Shown here: one piece after another, positions 20,105-31,335 of the stretch | Layout: each line of letters starts with the position of its first letter | Numbering within the stretch: the first letter of the stretch is position 1 | Assembly (NCBI GenBank): GCA_910592205.1 | Contig: CAJVPJ010000218.1 | Location: 1-34,084, forward strand | Source: Paraglomus occultum | Taxonomy: Eukaryota > Glomeromycota > Glomeromycetes > Paraglomerales > Paraglomeraceae | Direction: 5' to 3' | DNA length: 34,084 nucleotides | Translations under genes and position numbers: made by a program | The notes under the pieces: generated by a model | What the model saw: the letters and a program-made list of their open reading frames with translations, nothing else | Database searches by the model: none | What the model was told of the DNA's origin: nothing

Positions 20105-23075
20105 ATGGCTATCAACGAAGACTATCCGAGAAAGGACTCTGACGAAACCGATAAAGACTTGCTACAAACTGAACAAACTTACGACTCTGCCCCCACAGGT
20201 GCCACCTTTTCTCTTTCTGCCTCAACAGGTATCTGTCTCCCTTCGATTGCAGTAAATGATATAGACTGGGAACGACACGCTTCAGATAGATACTACTATC
20301 CGCGACAGAGAATTTCACACGGCAGACGAAACGAAAAATTAATAGGAGAGAAAGTAGGGGAGACGCTTGAACACGGAAAAGAAGACGATGAAGCTTCACC
20401 AAACACCGTATCCGCTTTGATTCATCAACCTCACTCGCAACTAGCTGTTAAAATATCCAGCATCACAAATGCATCAAGAGCAGGACTGGACCTGGCTGGA
20501 ATAATAACAAAATTCACTCTCGATACAATGAAACTGTCTACGAAAACTTCTCTTAGCATTGCCAAGGCTGTCACTGGCGTAGTATCTAATGCTATGATAC
20601 AAGCAACTCAGGACGGAATGGGGTGAGTAATAAAATGCACATTAAAAATTATCAAGTGATCGTTCATTTACGTGATTCCCTACAAATAATCGAGATTGAA
20701 AAGAAATTCTTGCAAAAATAAAAAAGAAAGAAGAAGAGAGAAAAAAAATAAAAACAAAAAAAAAACAAAACAAATACCTTCTTCGCTAACAATCAATTCT
20801 AACATAGACGGCTCTTTCTTCCAAGACTTATCGATGCCTCGACAGATTTATTGCACCGAACCCTTTCCTTAACTGAACAAATCGCGCTAGCCGGACTAGA
20901 GATAACATCCGAAACGGTGCAATACACATTGTCGACGGTATCCGATAGCACGTCCTTAATAGATACTCTTTTTGGAACAACCGACGCTGCGAAAGCCCTT
21001 GCCGAATTTGTTGCTCTAGTCAGACGCGAATGGGTCGTCCGCGAAGAAGAATTCGACGACTGTGAAGCCATTGGGACATTGGGTGTATTTCAAATAATAA
21101 AAGCTTTAGCTGCCTGGGCCTCTTTACAGTGCATCACGAGTCAGCGTTGGGAATCGGAGATGACAGGGTGGAAAAAAGTTAAATTGGTTGATTTGAGAGA
21201 CGTCTTGGAGGAGTGGGAAGAGATAAATCATAGCGATTCCTTATATGACGGGCTCGAATGGCTAGAGGATGAAGAAGATGAAGAAATGGTTCTAGTACAA
21301 GCAAAGACGGATAATCTGGTCGTTGGTGAATTGACAAGGGACGAAAAGCAGGGCATGCCAAGATGGTCGGCTCCTGTTGATGTGTACTCGCCTCGTTTAA
21401 ATTCTCTATTTGCCGAAACTACTAAAAGATTTTCCAATCCCTATCTCGAAGAGTATGTTAATCAGCCGGAAGAAGAAAAATTATTTACTCTACTTCGTAA
21501 TCTAAAACGGTATTCAAAATTCTCCTCAACTGCATACGACTTTAAAACTGCTATAATCAACAAACTTCCCTACAAAGCGGCTATATGGCGAGAAAACGGT
21601 CGTTTACAGCGATATACGTTTGCTCGCGTCAATGACCTTCCGCTTCATTCCATCGTTCACACTTCGCATCAAGTACAATCAACAAATAACAGTCATTATA
21701 AGCCTACCTATATTTTATTCAAAGATCACGATACAAAGAGTATTATTCTTGCATTGAGAGGGACAATGTCCATACATGATTTGATTGTTGATTTATCCTG
21801 CGAATACATGGACTTTCAGTTACCAGAAGATATACAAAGGGGAGATGAAACAAAATATAAAGTGCACAAGGGAATTTGGCAAGTAGCCAAGGATTTGTCT
21901 ACTCCAGGAGCGGAGGGTGGTGTGTTTGACGTTTTAAATAAGGAGTTGGAAGAGAACGAAGATTATGGATTGGTTCTCATTGGACATTCGCTCGGGGCAG
22001 GTGTGTTTCGCATGATAGTTGGATTACGAGGGGGTTGGATTACGAATGGTTTGGGTGGGGAAAGGTTGCGGGAGAGAGATTGGGTAGATTGGATTACGAA
22101 TGGTTTGGGTGGGGGAAAGGTTGCGGGAGAGAGATTTGGGTAGATTGGGTGACGAGGCGGTTGTGTGGGAGTGGTTGCGAGGGTGAGGTTACGGGGGAGA
22201 GGTTAGGTTTTGGGATCATAGATTAATAATCTACTGAACAATCATCGGATCAGTATGCGAGAACTGTTTCATGCTAATATTTTCCCATTTCCACATTTTC
22301 ACGTCTCACCATCACCTAGGTGTTGCAAGTGTGCTAGCTCTCCTGTGGGCAAGCCCAACGACGAGAATGACAACACGCTGGTCAAAACTTCCTCTTGGAC
22401 GTCGCGTTCATTGTTACGCCTTTGCCACACCGTGTGTAATGTCTGCCGAATTATCCAAACGGTCCAAAACCCTAACCACGTCTGTTGCATACGCCAACGA
22501 TTTCATTCCCCGTCTATCCTTAGGTCACGTGCAAGATTTGCGTGACATGGTTTGCTACATGGGGTCGAAGATCGACCCGGAGACAAACAAAGACCTGATG
22601 TCGACCATTTTATCCAAAGTGATTGAATACAAATCGAAACAGTTCTCTGGCGACGATGAGAACGAGAAAGAGGCCGCCAAGAAAGAGATTGAGGAATACT
22701 TTTGGAATATAAGATCAAAAGTACATTCAATAATGTCATGTCCCAAATTATATCCAGCTGGAAAGTTGTATTGGATTATAGAAAAGGATAGAATGCCATT
22801 CTGTTTAAACGATGATGAGGATAAGGAGGAGGAGGATGAGTGTAGAAAAGATAATGATAAGAAGTATAATATGTTGGAAATCGAAGATGTGGAAAAGATG
22901 TTTGAGGAGATATGGTTTTCGCCGCACATGATTACTGATCATTTACCAATGACTTACGGTAAGTACGAACCGGGGACTGTTTGTGAAACCAAAAAAGTAG
23001 AATGTTACGACCTGCTAACAATTTCTTTTTGTTTTGTCTGTTATATGTTTAGAATACGTATTAAGGAACTTGTAA
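20105..23075 (+). CDS. Class 3 lipase, diacylglycerol-lipase-like
   Basis: Exons 20105-20622, 20808-22000, 22320-22958 and 23053-23075 are joined across introns of 185, 319 and 94 nt, giving 790 aa. The alpha/beta-hydrolase core of the lipase_3 / sn-1 DAG lipase type lies at about residues 490-650: IILALRGTMS (oxyanion loop), GHSLGAG with nucleophile Ser567, and a catalytic Asp at 631 (NDFIPRLS). The catalytic His is probably H778 in DHLPMTY, next to the C-terminus, so the 23-nt last exon completes the protein. The GHSLGAG motif itself is split by intron 2. The N-terminal ~170 residues are low in complexity; residues 150-270 form amphipathic helices of the kind found in fungal lipases of this group. 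An acidic insert lies at about residues 685-705. No signal peptide or membrane segment is seen, so it is probably cytosolic or peripheral on membranes or lipid droplets. Substrate inferred from the family. Confidence 0.92.
22037..22200. repeat. 54-bp G-rich minisatellite inside lipase intron 2
   Basis: A 54-bp unit beginning GGATTACGAATGG occurs at 22037-22090 and again, nearly identical with single-base insertions, at 22091-22145. A truncated unit precedes it (22021-22036) and degenerate G-rich derivatives follow to about 22200. Many GGG runs on the sense strand could allow G-quadruplexes in the pre-mRNA. Confidence 0.85.
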
Positions 23076-24798
23076 TAGAGAAGAGATCTGTGGGAAGGGG
23101 TCACCATTTACGGGCATTATCATTTCCACTATTCGCATCACTCTCATTGTAAAGATAATCTGACATTGAACTAGAGTTCGTCTGAAAAGACATTTTAAAA
23201 CATAGCTTTTGTTTTTCCTTTTATATATATACCTTGGAGGATGCATCAAATCCTTTACTCGAAAGTTTGTGAAATTTTTGTAAAAAGAATAAATTATCCA
23301 AAAAAATAATAATTCTTTTTTTCTTACTTAGCATTAGTGTAAGATTTATTCTTTTTAATAATAATTTTGTAGAAAAGTTCATAATTAGTATAATTATTAT
23401 TTTCCCTTTATTTGAATCTCTGCAAAATGGGGTCGAGCGTGAGCGTGAGAGAGAGTGAGCAAGCATTTACGTTAACAACATTGTAACCTAAAAATCGCAA
23501 CGATTATCAGCTACGATAAACTGGGTAGCATTATCAAACAGTCATTTTCGTTCATTGCTTGGTGTCAAAAACTATTGGTTACATTGCTTATCTCTTGTGT
23601 AAAGTTTCATGTTACAAGTCTTTTTAGAACGGGTTCTCACCCGGGCTCATGCTTTTCAAAGCTGCTGTGACTTGCGTCGTTGTTTGGACTGATTTTCATT
23701 TCATTTTCATATTTAACTTGAATGTCGTCAGAGTGCATAGCGGGTCCTCATGTTTCCAAGTAAGGGTTTTTACGCAGAGTTGCCGTACTCGATGACTGTT
23801 AAGGACGATCCGTCTAGACCGCACCAATTGGGCGTAAAAAAAGAACGAGACCTAATGTAATGTAATATAGTAAGCAGTAAATCCGGAGCATGCGAGCCCT
23901 TTTCCAACCAACCAAAAACAAAATCGGCAGAACGCCCATTTAACAACAGAAACACCTTTGGCATTGTTTTATACTGTTCCTATTCTTAAATATACATTTT
24001 CTTTTACTCCCCTTCGCATAATCCCTTACCAATCTGATATACGTTCACGTGTGCTAACATCTAAGCGTACATTTTACTGACAAGAGTTCCCGCATGCTTT
24101 GCATCACAACTCATTATCCTGAAAATCAAAGGATGATGCATACTAATACTGTTTACTAATATTATATAAATAATGTTGAATAGTAAACGTTCAAGATATG
24201 TAGCCAAATATGGTTATAGTAATTTATCAAAATTGAACTGGGCATATCTTATGTAAACTAGCTTGTGGGAAAAGAAGAAGAAGTCTCTTTTTTTGACTGA
24301 ACTCAGCCCAGTGTCAAGGTTAGCACTATTTTTACATTTTTTTTTTTACTTTGCACCACCAACTTATTCCAAGTCTTTGTAATTCTACCCACACTCAGAA
24401 GCACAGCCACCTCCAAAAAACTCGCATCGCGAATGTCCCCTCCCCCTCTCCCCCCAAAAAGAATTTCATTTCTCACCATCCATCAAAATTACAATTCCCC
24501 GATAAAAAATCCGCCATGGCGTAATTTTGTATGTAACACACTGTTATTGAAACGTGACACAAAGTCTTGCGACAACGAATTAGAGAGCCGATGACGAATG
24601 GATACGACAGTGTTTGTTGAAGTGCAATGAGTTTTTGACCTGAACGCTTTTTCCGGGAACAAGCCCAGAGCGGCAAGAAGTAGTCCCGTCCTTTGAAAAA
24701 TAATTCGCTTGTCTTCTCGTGACCATTATTAAGATTATTGGCCAAAAACGAACATTCATTCGTCGACCAAACCACCTCGCTCTCTTTCTTTACAAACT
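23076..24798. other. Intergenic between the lipase and the small secreted protein
   Basis: No gene is supported. The longest open frame (100 codons, minus, 24473-24775) has no domain features. The proximal part of the secreted-protein promoter lies at the right end, with a pyrimidine-rich stretch before the ATG. Confidence 0.45.
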
Positions 24799-25008
24799 AT
24801 GAAGTCAATTCTTGTCATTCTCGTGTTGGCTCTCTTGTCACTCGGTATATCTCAATCTACGCCGGTTCTTGAAAGTAGGTCTGGGTTCCGTGGCGGATGG
24901 TGGACCGGCAAGACGGAAAACAACATAAATTGTGATGATACGGGGACAAAGCTCAAACGTCCTTGGGGTCATTTGGGTTGTGCTGTTGACGTTATTGAGC
25001 TCGACTGA
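24799..25008 (+). CDS. Small secreted protein (putative effector-type, 69 aa)
   Basis: One intact frame from ATG to TGA. The N-terminus is a clear signal peptide: MKS, then a hydrophobic core rich in Leu/Val/Ile to about residue 17, with likely cleavage after SQS or nearby (residues 19-21). The mature part, about 48 residues, has a GFRGGWW segment, two cysteines (residues 45 and 61) able to form one disulphide, and a dibasic KR at about residues 53-54, a possible Kex2 site. I recognise no family. Short secreted proteins of this kind are typical effector or signalling candidates in plant-associated fungi, but function is not shown by the sequence. AATAAA motifs near 25285 fit a 3' end. Confidence 0.65.
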   Translation: MKSILVILVLALLSLGISQSTPVLESRSGFRGGWWTGKTENNINCDDTGTKLKRPWGHLGCAVDVIELD

Positions 25009-25387
25009 GAAGCAAGCGGGCGCTAGGAACATTATGCATTAAGCAAAAAGGAGAGATAAGGTAGAGATTGCATAATGTGCTTGCAAAGACAATGCAGATG
25101 TGATGTGAACCGTGTCATGTTTGTGTTTTAAGACGCAAACAAAAAAAAGCGATTGTTTATAATAATATAATGATAGAACGGGATGGGGGGTGGAATAGGG
25201 TAAATAAGAAAGAACAATGAGCAGATGTCTATGTTTCATATGTTGTTGTATTATTAGTATGTATTGTTTGTTTATTTTATACAAATAAATGCGCCTTCTT
25301 TCCATCGATTGTATCTATTTGCTTATCTGCTCATCTCTAAATAACATGTAGTTGTTATTATATTCCCCTATTGAATGCTTTGTCTCT
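25009..25387. other. Gap between two convergent gene 3' ends
   Basis: AT-rich; contains AATAAA on the plus strand near 25285 and its complement nearby, fitting 3' ends of the secreted-protein gene and the opposing cysteine-rich exon. Confidence 0.45.
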
Positions 25388-25656
25388 TTACTTGGGATAA
25401 TAAGGAATTCCTTTTTCTTTTTTGAAATTGTGTTGTATAACAACCTTGTCATTGATATCGCGCACATTCTCTTCTTTTTGCATGTGCCAATCAAAACCAG
25501 TAATCGTCCCAGTCTTCGTTTTAACAATGAATTGTATACAATCAGAATAACAAAAGGTCCTTGTGTCTTGCATGCTTTCGCATTGTTCATCTCTGCACTT
25601 TTTTTTCCGGCCATCGGATATGCGACTCCACATCCTGCACCCACATGCTGTACAAT
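25388..25656 (-). CDS. Terminal exon of a cysteine-rich protein (5' part unresolved)
   Basis: A minus-strand exon is suggested by a pyrimidine-rich acceptor (CTACAG) just before 25656 and an open frame to TAA at 25388-25390. It codes for about 89 residues with seven cysteines in the first 45: a CTACGC cluster, then KKC, EQC, TFC and SDC. The tail is hydrophilic and ends GIPYYPK. The spacing suggests a small disulphide-rich, possibly secreted domain; I do not recognise it. Upstream, a frame through about 25697-25800 could join through a 40-nt intron (donor GTATGT) and adds one more Cys, but it has no ATG or signal peptide, so I cannot place the start. The acceptor and the cysteine pattern are seen; secretion is inferred. 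Confidence 0.4.
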
Positions 25657-25806
25657 CTGTAGGAAAAAAGGAGGATTGACATTAAACAGTACATACAATA
25701 CGACGGACTTTTCACACCACAGTCTATTGTCGGTATAGCTGAGAGACCATTTACTATGACGAGGTCGAAAGTAGCTTGATACCCCAGTTTATGTGTGTAT
25801 TGGACT

Positions 25807-26086
25807 ATGACTACAGACTACGATGATATGACAACATCATACGAGTTTCAAAGATCACGCAATTATGCGCCACCCTATTACGCGGGTCTTTATTTTCCTT
25901 TCATAATGTGCTATTATTCTCTTTGGTTGCACCTTGCTGTTCATTGTGCCTAATATGTTCTGGAAATTGACTCGTTTTGGTATCGTGCAAATCCCTGGGG
26001 CTAAGATCTCTAACCTAGAACCTCGGCCCCCCTCACCCGATTATTATGACAAACGTGATTGGTGGAAGAAATCACACATGATATGA
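25807..26086 (+). pseudogene. Possible small membrane protein with one frameshift
   Basis: From an ATG at 25807 the plus strand reads MTTDYDDMTTSYEFQRSRN and a Tyr/Pro-rich stretch. About 100 nt in, the hydrophobic segment makes better sense in the next frame (ILFGCTLLFIVPNMFW), which continues to TGA at 26084 through a charged, proline-containing tail (EPRPPSPDYYDKRDWWKK). The total, 280 nt, is one base more than a multiple of three, as a single frameshift would give. No AG acceptor exists across the change point (about 25885-25990), so an intron does not explain it. It may be a decayed gene, a sequence error, or chance. No family is recognised. Confidence 0.3.
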
Positions 26087-27853
26087 CCTGAACACATACA
26101 CATTACATAATAGTCTGACGTTGCGACCAATGCGAACCACAACTGTTGGCAATTTTCCTTTCAAAGAGTGGTTAATATGTCGGGTGACCTAGATGTAGAT
26201 AGATTGTATATTTGAGAGTCACACAGCGTCTAACCCTACATGCAAGAACCTGTTTCTGACCCCGCAATAAGATTTGCAAATTACACATACAGCGCCATAA
26301 TTTTTGTATACACTACAGTGAACGGGTTGGGTTGGTCGGGACAACCTCTTTTTTTTTTTTTACCTTCCCACACACATAATTAATTACAGACACAGACACT
26401 GGTACTCAGACCGATGTGCTAATAATATAATTATGCTTTATTATGTCATCTTTTGTTATTTGCAATTGTTTGTGTTAGGATAGTATAATGATGGTATAAT
26501 ATGTATAATGAGTATTTGTTACGTGTGTGTCTTTATTTACGCTGGCCTTCCCCACATCTGCTACCAAAAGTTCAGCCTTATTAGAATGTTAGCACCAAAT
26601 AAGGACACAAGTGGAAAATATGTTAACATGTTAATAATTGTTATTATATAAAATAGGATAAATTAACGATCGTCACAGGGAATAACTGATCCAATAAACA
26701 GAATGCCGAATAAGAAGCTTTTAACTGGGCTGGTTCTCATAATTCTCATCATTATATGATACACTTTTATAGAAACGAACCGTTTTCATGACACATAAAT
26801 AATATCCATGACAGTATATTGTTGTATTGTTGTATTGAGTATTGTTGTTTATTGAGCAGGTTGGAATTATAAATCCATATATTAATTTATACCTTTGCAC
26901 CACATTTGTTCCAGGCCATTCCATATTCCCTATTATTTTTAATCATATACTACAAATTTCGTAATAATCTTCTCTTTTTTTTTTGTTAGTGTTATACAAA
27001 CAGAACCTTAATACTTTTAAATCCCCCTTCCCCAACGTCCCCTCAGTCCCAACAGGTCTATCTTCCCTTGTCTCTAATAAAAGACATACCCACTAACTAG
27101 ACTATAATCTCTAACACGTTATCAAACAACTTGTTTTTCGCTTTCGTATAGTAAATATTTAATAATTACACCAAAGACAAAATTGTGTCTAAACAAGTAT
27201 TTTATCGAGCATTATCAAATCCCCTGTTTAACTTTGCTATATTTGCTTATCTATACAGAAAGTCGCATTCATATGACTTTTTGCTATCAACGCCTATAAA
27301 TGACCACTCTGCGCATGCATAATCATCAGGCGTAGAGACCTACATCGATTTACATACACCAATCTATATAAATTCACTAATTTGCCCTCCTGTCAAAAAG
27401 TAGAGAAGTCTACACTTCTTTATCGCTACTTTCTTAGTGTCTCCCCCACGTCTTCTCTCAAGGAAAAAGATTCATAGCCAATTTTTTCCCCCTTCAATTT
27501 CGATAGACAAAAAAAAACCAAAAAACAAACCTTCCTACCTACTTACTTACATTAACATCCATTCCCCATATTTAATATCATTGGTCGACTCTTTGGAAAA
27601 CTACTCGACTACTGCTATTATTTTTACCCTTTCGCTCAAAAATTCATGTTCTATAGACTATTATAAATTCAAATTTCACCCAAAAAAGCGGGCAGCGCCT
27701 GATACAATCAACTCGAAAGAAAAGAAATTATTATTGTTCTTTATATACATTTATTATATGCAACTGTGTAAATAGTCTCTCTATTTTAAATTCCCTGTTC
27801 AATCCTTTGTCCTTTCTCCCGAATTCCGTGTAAATTTATTTATAAAAAAAATA
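26087..27853. other. Intergenic and 5' leader region of the kinase gene
   Basis: No gene is supported in 26087-27360. From about 27420 the sequence becomes pyrimidine-rich and reads as a long leader; a 112-codon frame there (27437-27775) does not start with ATG and has no motif. Confidence 0.45.
27365..27373 (+). promoter_or_regulatory. TATA-like box upstream of the kinase gene
   Basis: TATATAAAT lies about 545 nt before the start codon, followed by pyrimidine-rich sequence. If used, it implies a leader of roughly 500 nt containing upstream ATGs, unless an intron removes part of it. Confidence 0.3.
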
Positions 27854-27904
27854 CAACAACAACAACAACAACGACGACGACGACGACGACGACAACAACA
27901 ACAA
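27854..27904 (+). repeat. (CAA)6(CGA)7(CAA)4 trinucleotide repeat in the kinase leader
   Basis: Seventeen perfect triplets in three blocks, ending 13 nt before the ATG at 27918. The run has no ATG, and in the sense direction it resembles the unstructured CAA leaders that favour scanning. Confidence 0.9.
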
Positions 27905-27917
27905 CATCATTATCACA

Positions 27918-29276
27918 ATGTCCAACATTACCTTCAATCCTGCTGATAAACTCGGCCAACGCATAGATGGATTAGAACTCTGCAGCATAATAGGCATCGG
28001 AGCATACGGTGTCGTCTATTCAGCCATGAATCCGACAACAAAGAAAATACACGCTGTCAAATGCCTTCCGAAATCGCTCTCAAATGCACGTCAAGCCCGT
28101 CTCCACTATGCCGAAATTGCACATCACGCGCAAGTTTCCGACCACCCCAATATTGTAAAGTTAGAAAAGATAATCGACACTCCCGACTCCCTCAACGTGG
28201 TTATGGAACTTTGTCAAGGAGGTGATCTTTTTTCAATGATCACCGAGAAAGGTGGATACGTCGGAAGAGACTTGTTGATCAAAAAAGTCTTTGTTCAATT
28301 ATTGGATGCGGTGCAATACTGTCATCGGAAAGGCATTTACCACAGAGATTTGAAACCGGAAAACATTCTCGTATTTGATGACGGTCGAACTGTCAAGTTG
28401 ACCGACTTTGGGCTCGCGACAACAGAAGAATGGAGTAGAGACTTTGGTTGCGGTTCGACCTTTTACATGAGTCCAGGTAAATACCAATCATGTTATCTAT
28501 AATAAACTAGTTCGTTGCATCTCTTGCGCTTCCATTCTTATTTTTTATTTTTTTCACAACCAGAATGCCAAGGGGGATTATACAGAAAAGTCCGAAGTTA
28601 CGCTACAGCCACTAACGATATTTGGTCTCTTGGTGTAATCCTAATCAACCTTACTTGTGGTCGCAATCCTTGGAAACAAGCCTGTCTCAGCGACGAAACA
28701 TTTGCCGCATTTCTCTGGGACCAAGATTTTCTCAAGACCATCCTCCCTCTTACCGATGAGCTCAACTCCATCCTCAAAGACATCTTCCGGATCGACCCCT
28801 CAGCACGAATCTCACTAGACGAATTACGGGCCAGGATACTCAAATGCCGACAGTTTACAGTGGCCAAGTACGATGCCTTTAGCAGAGCAAAAAGAAGAGT
28901 GTGGAATACCCATAGGCCCGAGGAGCAAGTTGAGCAAGAAAGGATACCGCCGCAAGAGGAATGTGTCGTAGCCGGAAATGCTAGAAATTTTTGCGAGCCT
29001 AATGATAACGAGCCGAGTCTCAAGACGTTGCGAAATGAATCCACCGATTCGTCGGCTACCGCTTGTTCGTGGTATTCCATGAATAGCCAGATGGATTTTT
29101 CTACGCCGGCGAATCAGTTCCTGGGCGATTATTCGCACGATAGTTCACATAGTTCGGCATCGAACGGCTCGACAGAGTCTGTTACAACTCTTGCGAATAG
29201 TGATGCAGAGATGGTGAAGTGTGTCGAGGATATAGAAGGGCTTCATTTGGGAGGTTATTACGCTATTGAACTTTGA
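27918..29276 (+). CDS. Ser/Thr protein kinase, Ran1/Pat1-Sks1-like
   Basis: Exons 27918-28476 and 28564-29276 are joined across an 87-nt intron, giving 423 aa. All main kinase elements are present: glycine loop GIGAYGVV (26-33), Lys48 (AVKCLPK), HRDLKPEN with catalytic Asp144, DFG at 163-165, and SPE at 185-187, the last restored across the splice. After this, NDIWSLGVILINLTCGRNPWK and the following DETFAAFL closely resemble the fission yeast Ran1/Pat1 and budding yeast Sks1/Vhs1 group, which act in nutrient sensing and the switch between growth and differentiation. The C-terminal ~120 residues are low-complexity and Ser/Thr-rich, a likely regulatory tail. The trinucleotide repeat and long leader suggest translational control. 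The family call is strong; the cellular role is inferred from yeast relatives. Confidence 0.93.
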
Positions 29277-31335
29277 TAGTAAGACGAGTTTGTTTGAGAC
29301 ATTGTAATAGGAGAGAGAAAAGGAAGTTGGAATGTGTGATCAACGTTAAAAACTTTTTTTTTTTTGGAACGATCAATTGTTTGGTTTCCCCTTTAACAAA
29401 TATTGTATACCGCGGATTTTATTCTATTGAAAATTCGCTCGCTTATTGATAACTTTACTTCGCCATCAAATTTGAATATATGTATACAACATACATATTC
29501 ATCCTAATTGTGCAACTTATATGTATCAAGCTTTGCATTCTTTGCAACAAGCTTTCTCCCCTCCTCTATCCGTTATATTTACTATGTATTTAGAATTATT
29601 TTACTCCACTTACCATTTACTTTATTTTTTTAAGTTTAAAATCTATTTTAAAACCTATTCGCACACCTTTACCTGTACTTACATTTCTCCATTGCGTAAG
29701 TTCTCTCTTTTTATATATATATCTTTCTCGACATGGTTTGTAACCATTCATATCTTGTAAATTTCTTATAAACAAAAACCCCTTTAAAAATTCGGTAAAG
29801 AAAAAGCACGGTCTTTTTTCTTAAGCCAACAATTTTACTTCCTTTTTTTTGTATATAGACCGCCCACCTTTTCCATTAAGTTTGAATAAAAGTTTTAAAT
29901 TTATTGACTCGCACGAAAGCCCACTCAGTCAGATAAAGACATGTATGATAGCGCTCATGACATTCTTTGTAATGCGAGTATGGTATTCAAATCCGATATC
30001 GTGAATAAGAAACTCGCTCGAAAAACATTAACGAATGGTTTCCGCGGATACTCTCCAAGTATTAATGATTTGGATAACACAGCCATTCTTGAATAATTGA
30101 CGCGCGACTGTTTTGCAAGAAAAATTTAACCCCCGCATGAACACAACGAGACCCGATATTACAAGAGAATATTAGGGCTTTTAGGTAGCAAATTAGAGTT
30201 CTCGACTTGTCAAGTCATCCGAATTTCAAGTATTCTAAGGTGGATCTATAAACTTCTATGTAGTCATCCGAATATTCGTATTAGTTCAACAATAGTAAGT
30301 ACAGTAATTATGAGGTATTAGTATGTTACGTCATGGCCACCGTTACATTTATTTTATATCGCGTCACCATAATTAAGACGCGGAGTACAGATCTAACGAA
30401 AAAGGGAGTTTATTGATGTAATGTAACTTTTGACCATAGAATTCGTGACTCGAAAAGAAATCATTGAGTTTAGTGTCCGCGCGGCATTCAGCCGGAAAAA
30501 AACTCAATCTTGTCTTTTACACTGAAGAAAAACTGACGTTCCACTTCAAGGGAAAATTCGATCATGTCGTTAGTGCGGATCGCGCATAACGATAAGGAAT
30601 TTGCTCACAACAGAAATTAGATGCTATCATAAAATGACAAATTCAAGAGCACTAGTCAACGCAGTCGGGAGAATGGGCTTTTCAACTCTGGCGGTTCAGA
30701 AAGATCTGTATGAACGAAGTCTCCAAACCGGGGAAAGCGTGGTTGCAAAACGAAAACGCCTCTGTTTATCTACCCCAAAGATCGGATATTAAGCGTGTTA
30801 CACGAACGACCATTGGTATGTATTGTTCATATTCCAAAGCCGCATATTATCATATGCGTTATTATTATCGAAACTTGGCTCAATCAGTAACTCAGTAACA
30901 GTTTATTATTGTGCACTTTAGTAGGCCAACTACAAACAACATCTTAACATTATCAAAACAAGATTTAACTAATTCGTAGGCTTGGTTCTGGGCAATCGAT
31001 TAAATTAATGGGATCATAATGTGAGATATAAGCTATCACCTGTAATATTCTCATAATCTTTGTTTTCACTTATTAATTTTTTATAGACAAGGTCAAGAAC
31101 TTTACGAAAAATTATTAAGCAAATAATGTTGATTGCACGTTAATGACTGCTGGTACAACAATCCCAAAAAACCATTAACGCGGTCTTATAGCTATTTACC
31201 ACAAGAAGATATACAGGGGTAGCCAGATATTACTTTTAACTTGATCTCAGCTAAATCTATGCAAAAAGATGAATAATTTACATTGTCAATTAGAAAAGCC
31301 TCTTTCGAGTGACACATGTGTTATTTCTTACTAAT
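29277..31335. other. 2.1 kb between kinase and E1 3' ends
   Basis: AT-rich. The E1 gene approaches from the right, so this is the shared 3' region of two convergent genes. A possible transposase relic at 30601-30792 is listed separately. A short repeated motif GTCATCCGAAT occurs twice near 30213 and 30264. No intact gene is supported. Confidence 0.45.
30601..30792 (+). pseudogene. Possible relic of a Tc1/mariner transposase DNA-binding domain
   Basis: A 63-codon frame contains GRMGFSTLAVQKDLYERS, then QTGESVVAKRKR and CLSTP. The order and spacing resemble the helix-turn-helix of Tc1-type transposases (a GxSxxxVQ helix, then TGS and a basic GRP-like box before an LS motif). No catalytic part follows in any frame, so at most it is a fragment. 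This is a weak, motif-level match read by eye. Confidence 0.25.

Noticed and set aside
22035-22226. 63-codon frame in lipase intron 2
   Set aside because: It only reads through the 54-bp minisatellite; splicing across it restores the lipase core exactly.
27437-27775. 112-codon frame upstream of the kinase
   Set aside because: It has no ATG at its start, is pyrimidine-driven and lies in the probable kinase leader.
28598-29138. Long minus-strand frames over the kinase second exon
   Set aside because: They mirror conserved kinase coding sequence on the plus strand and have no motifs of their own.
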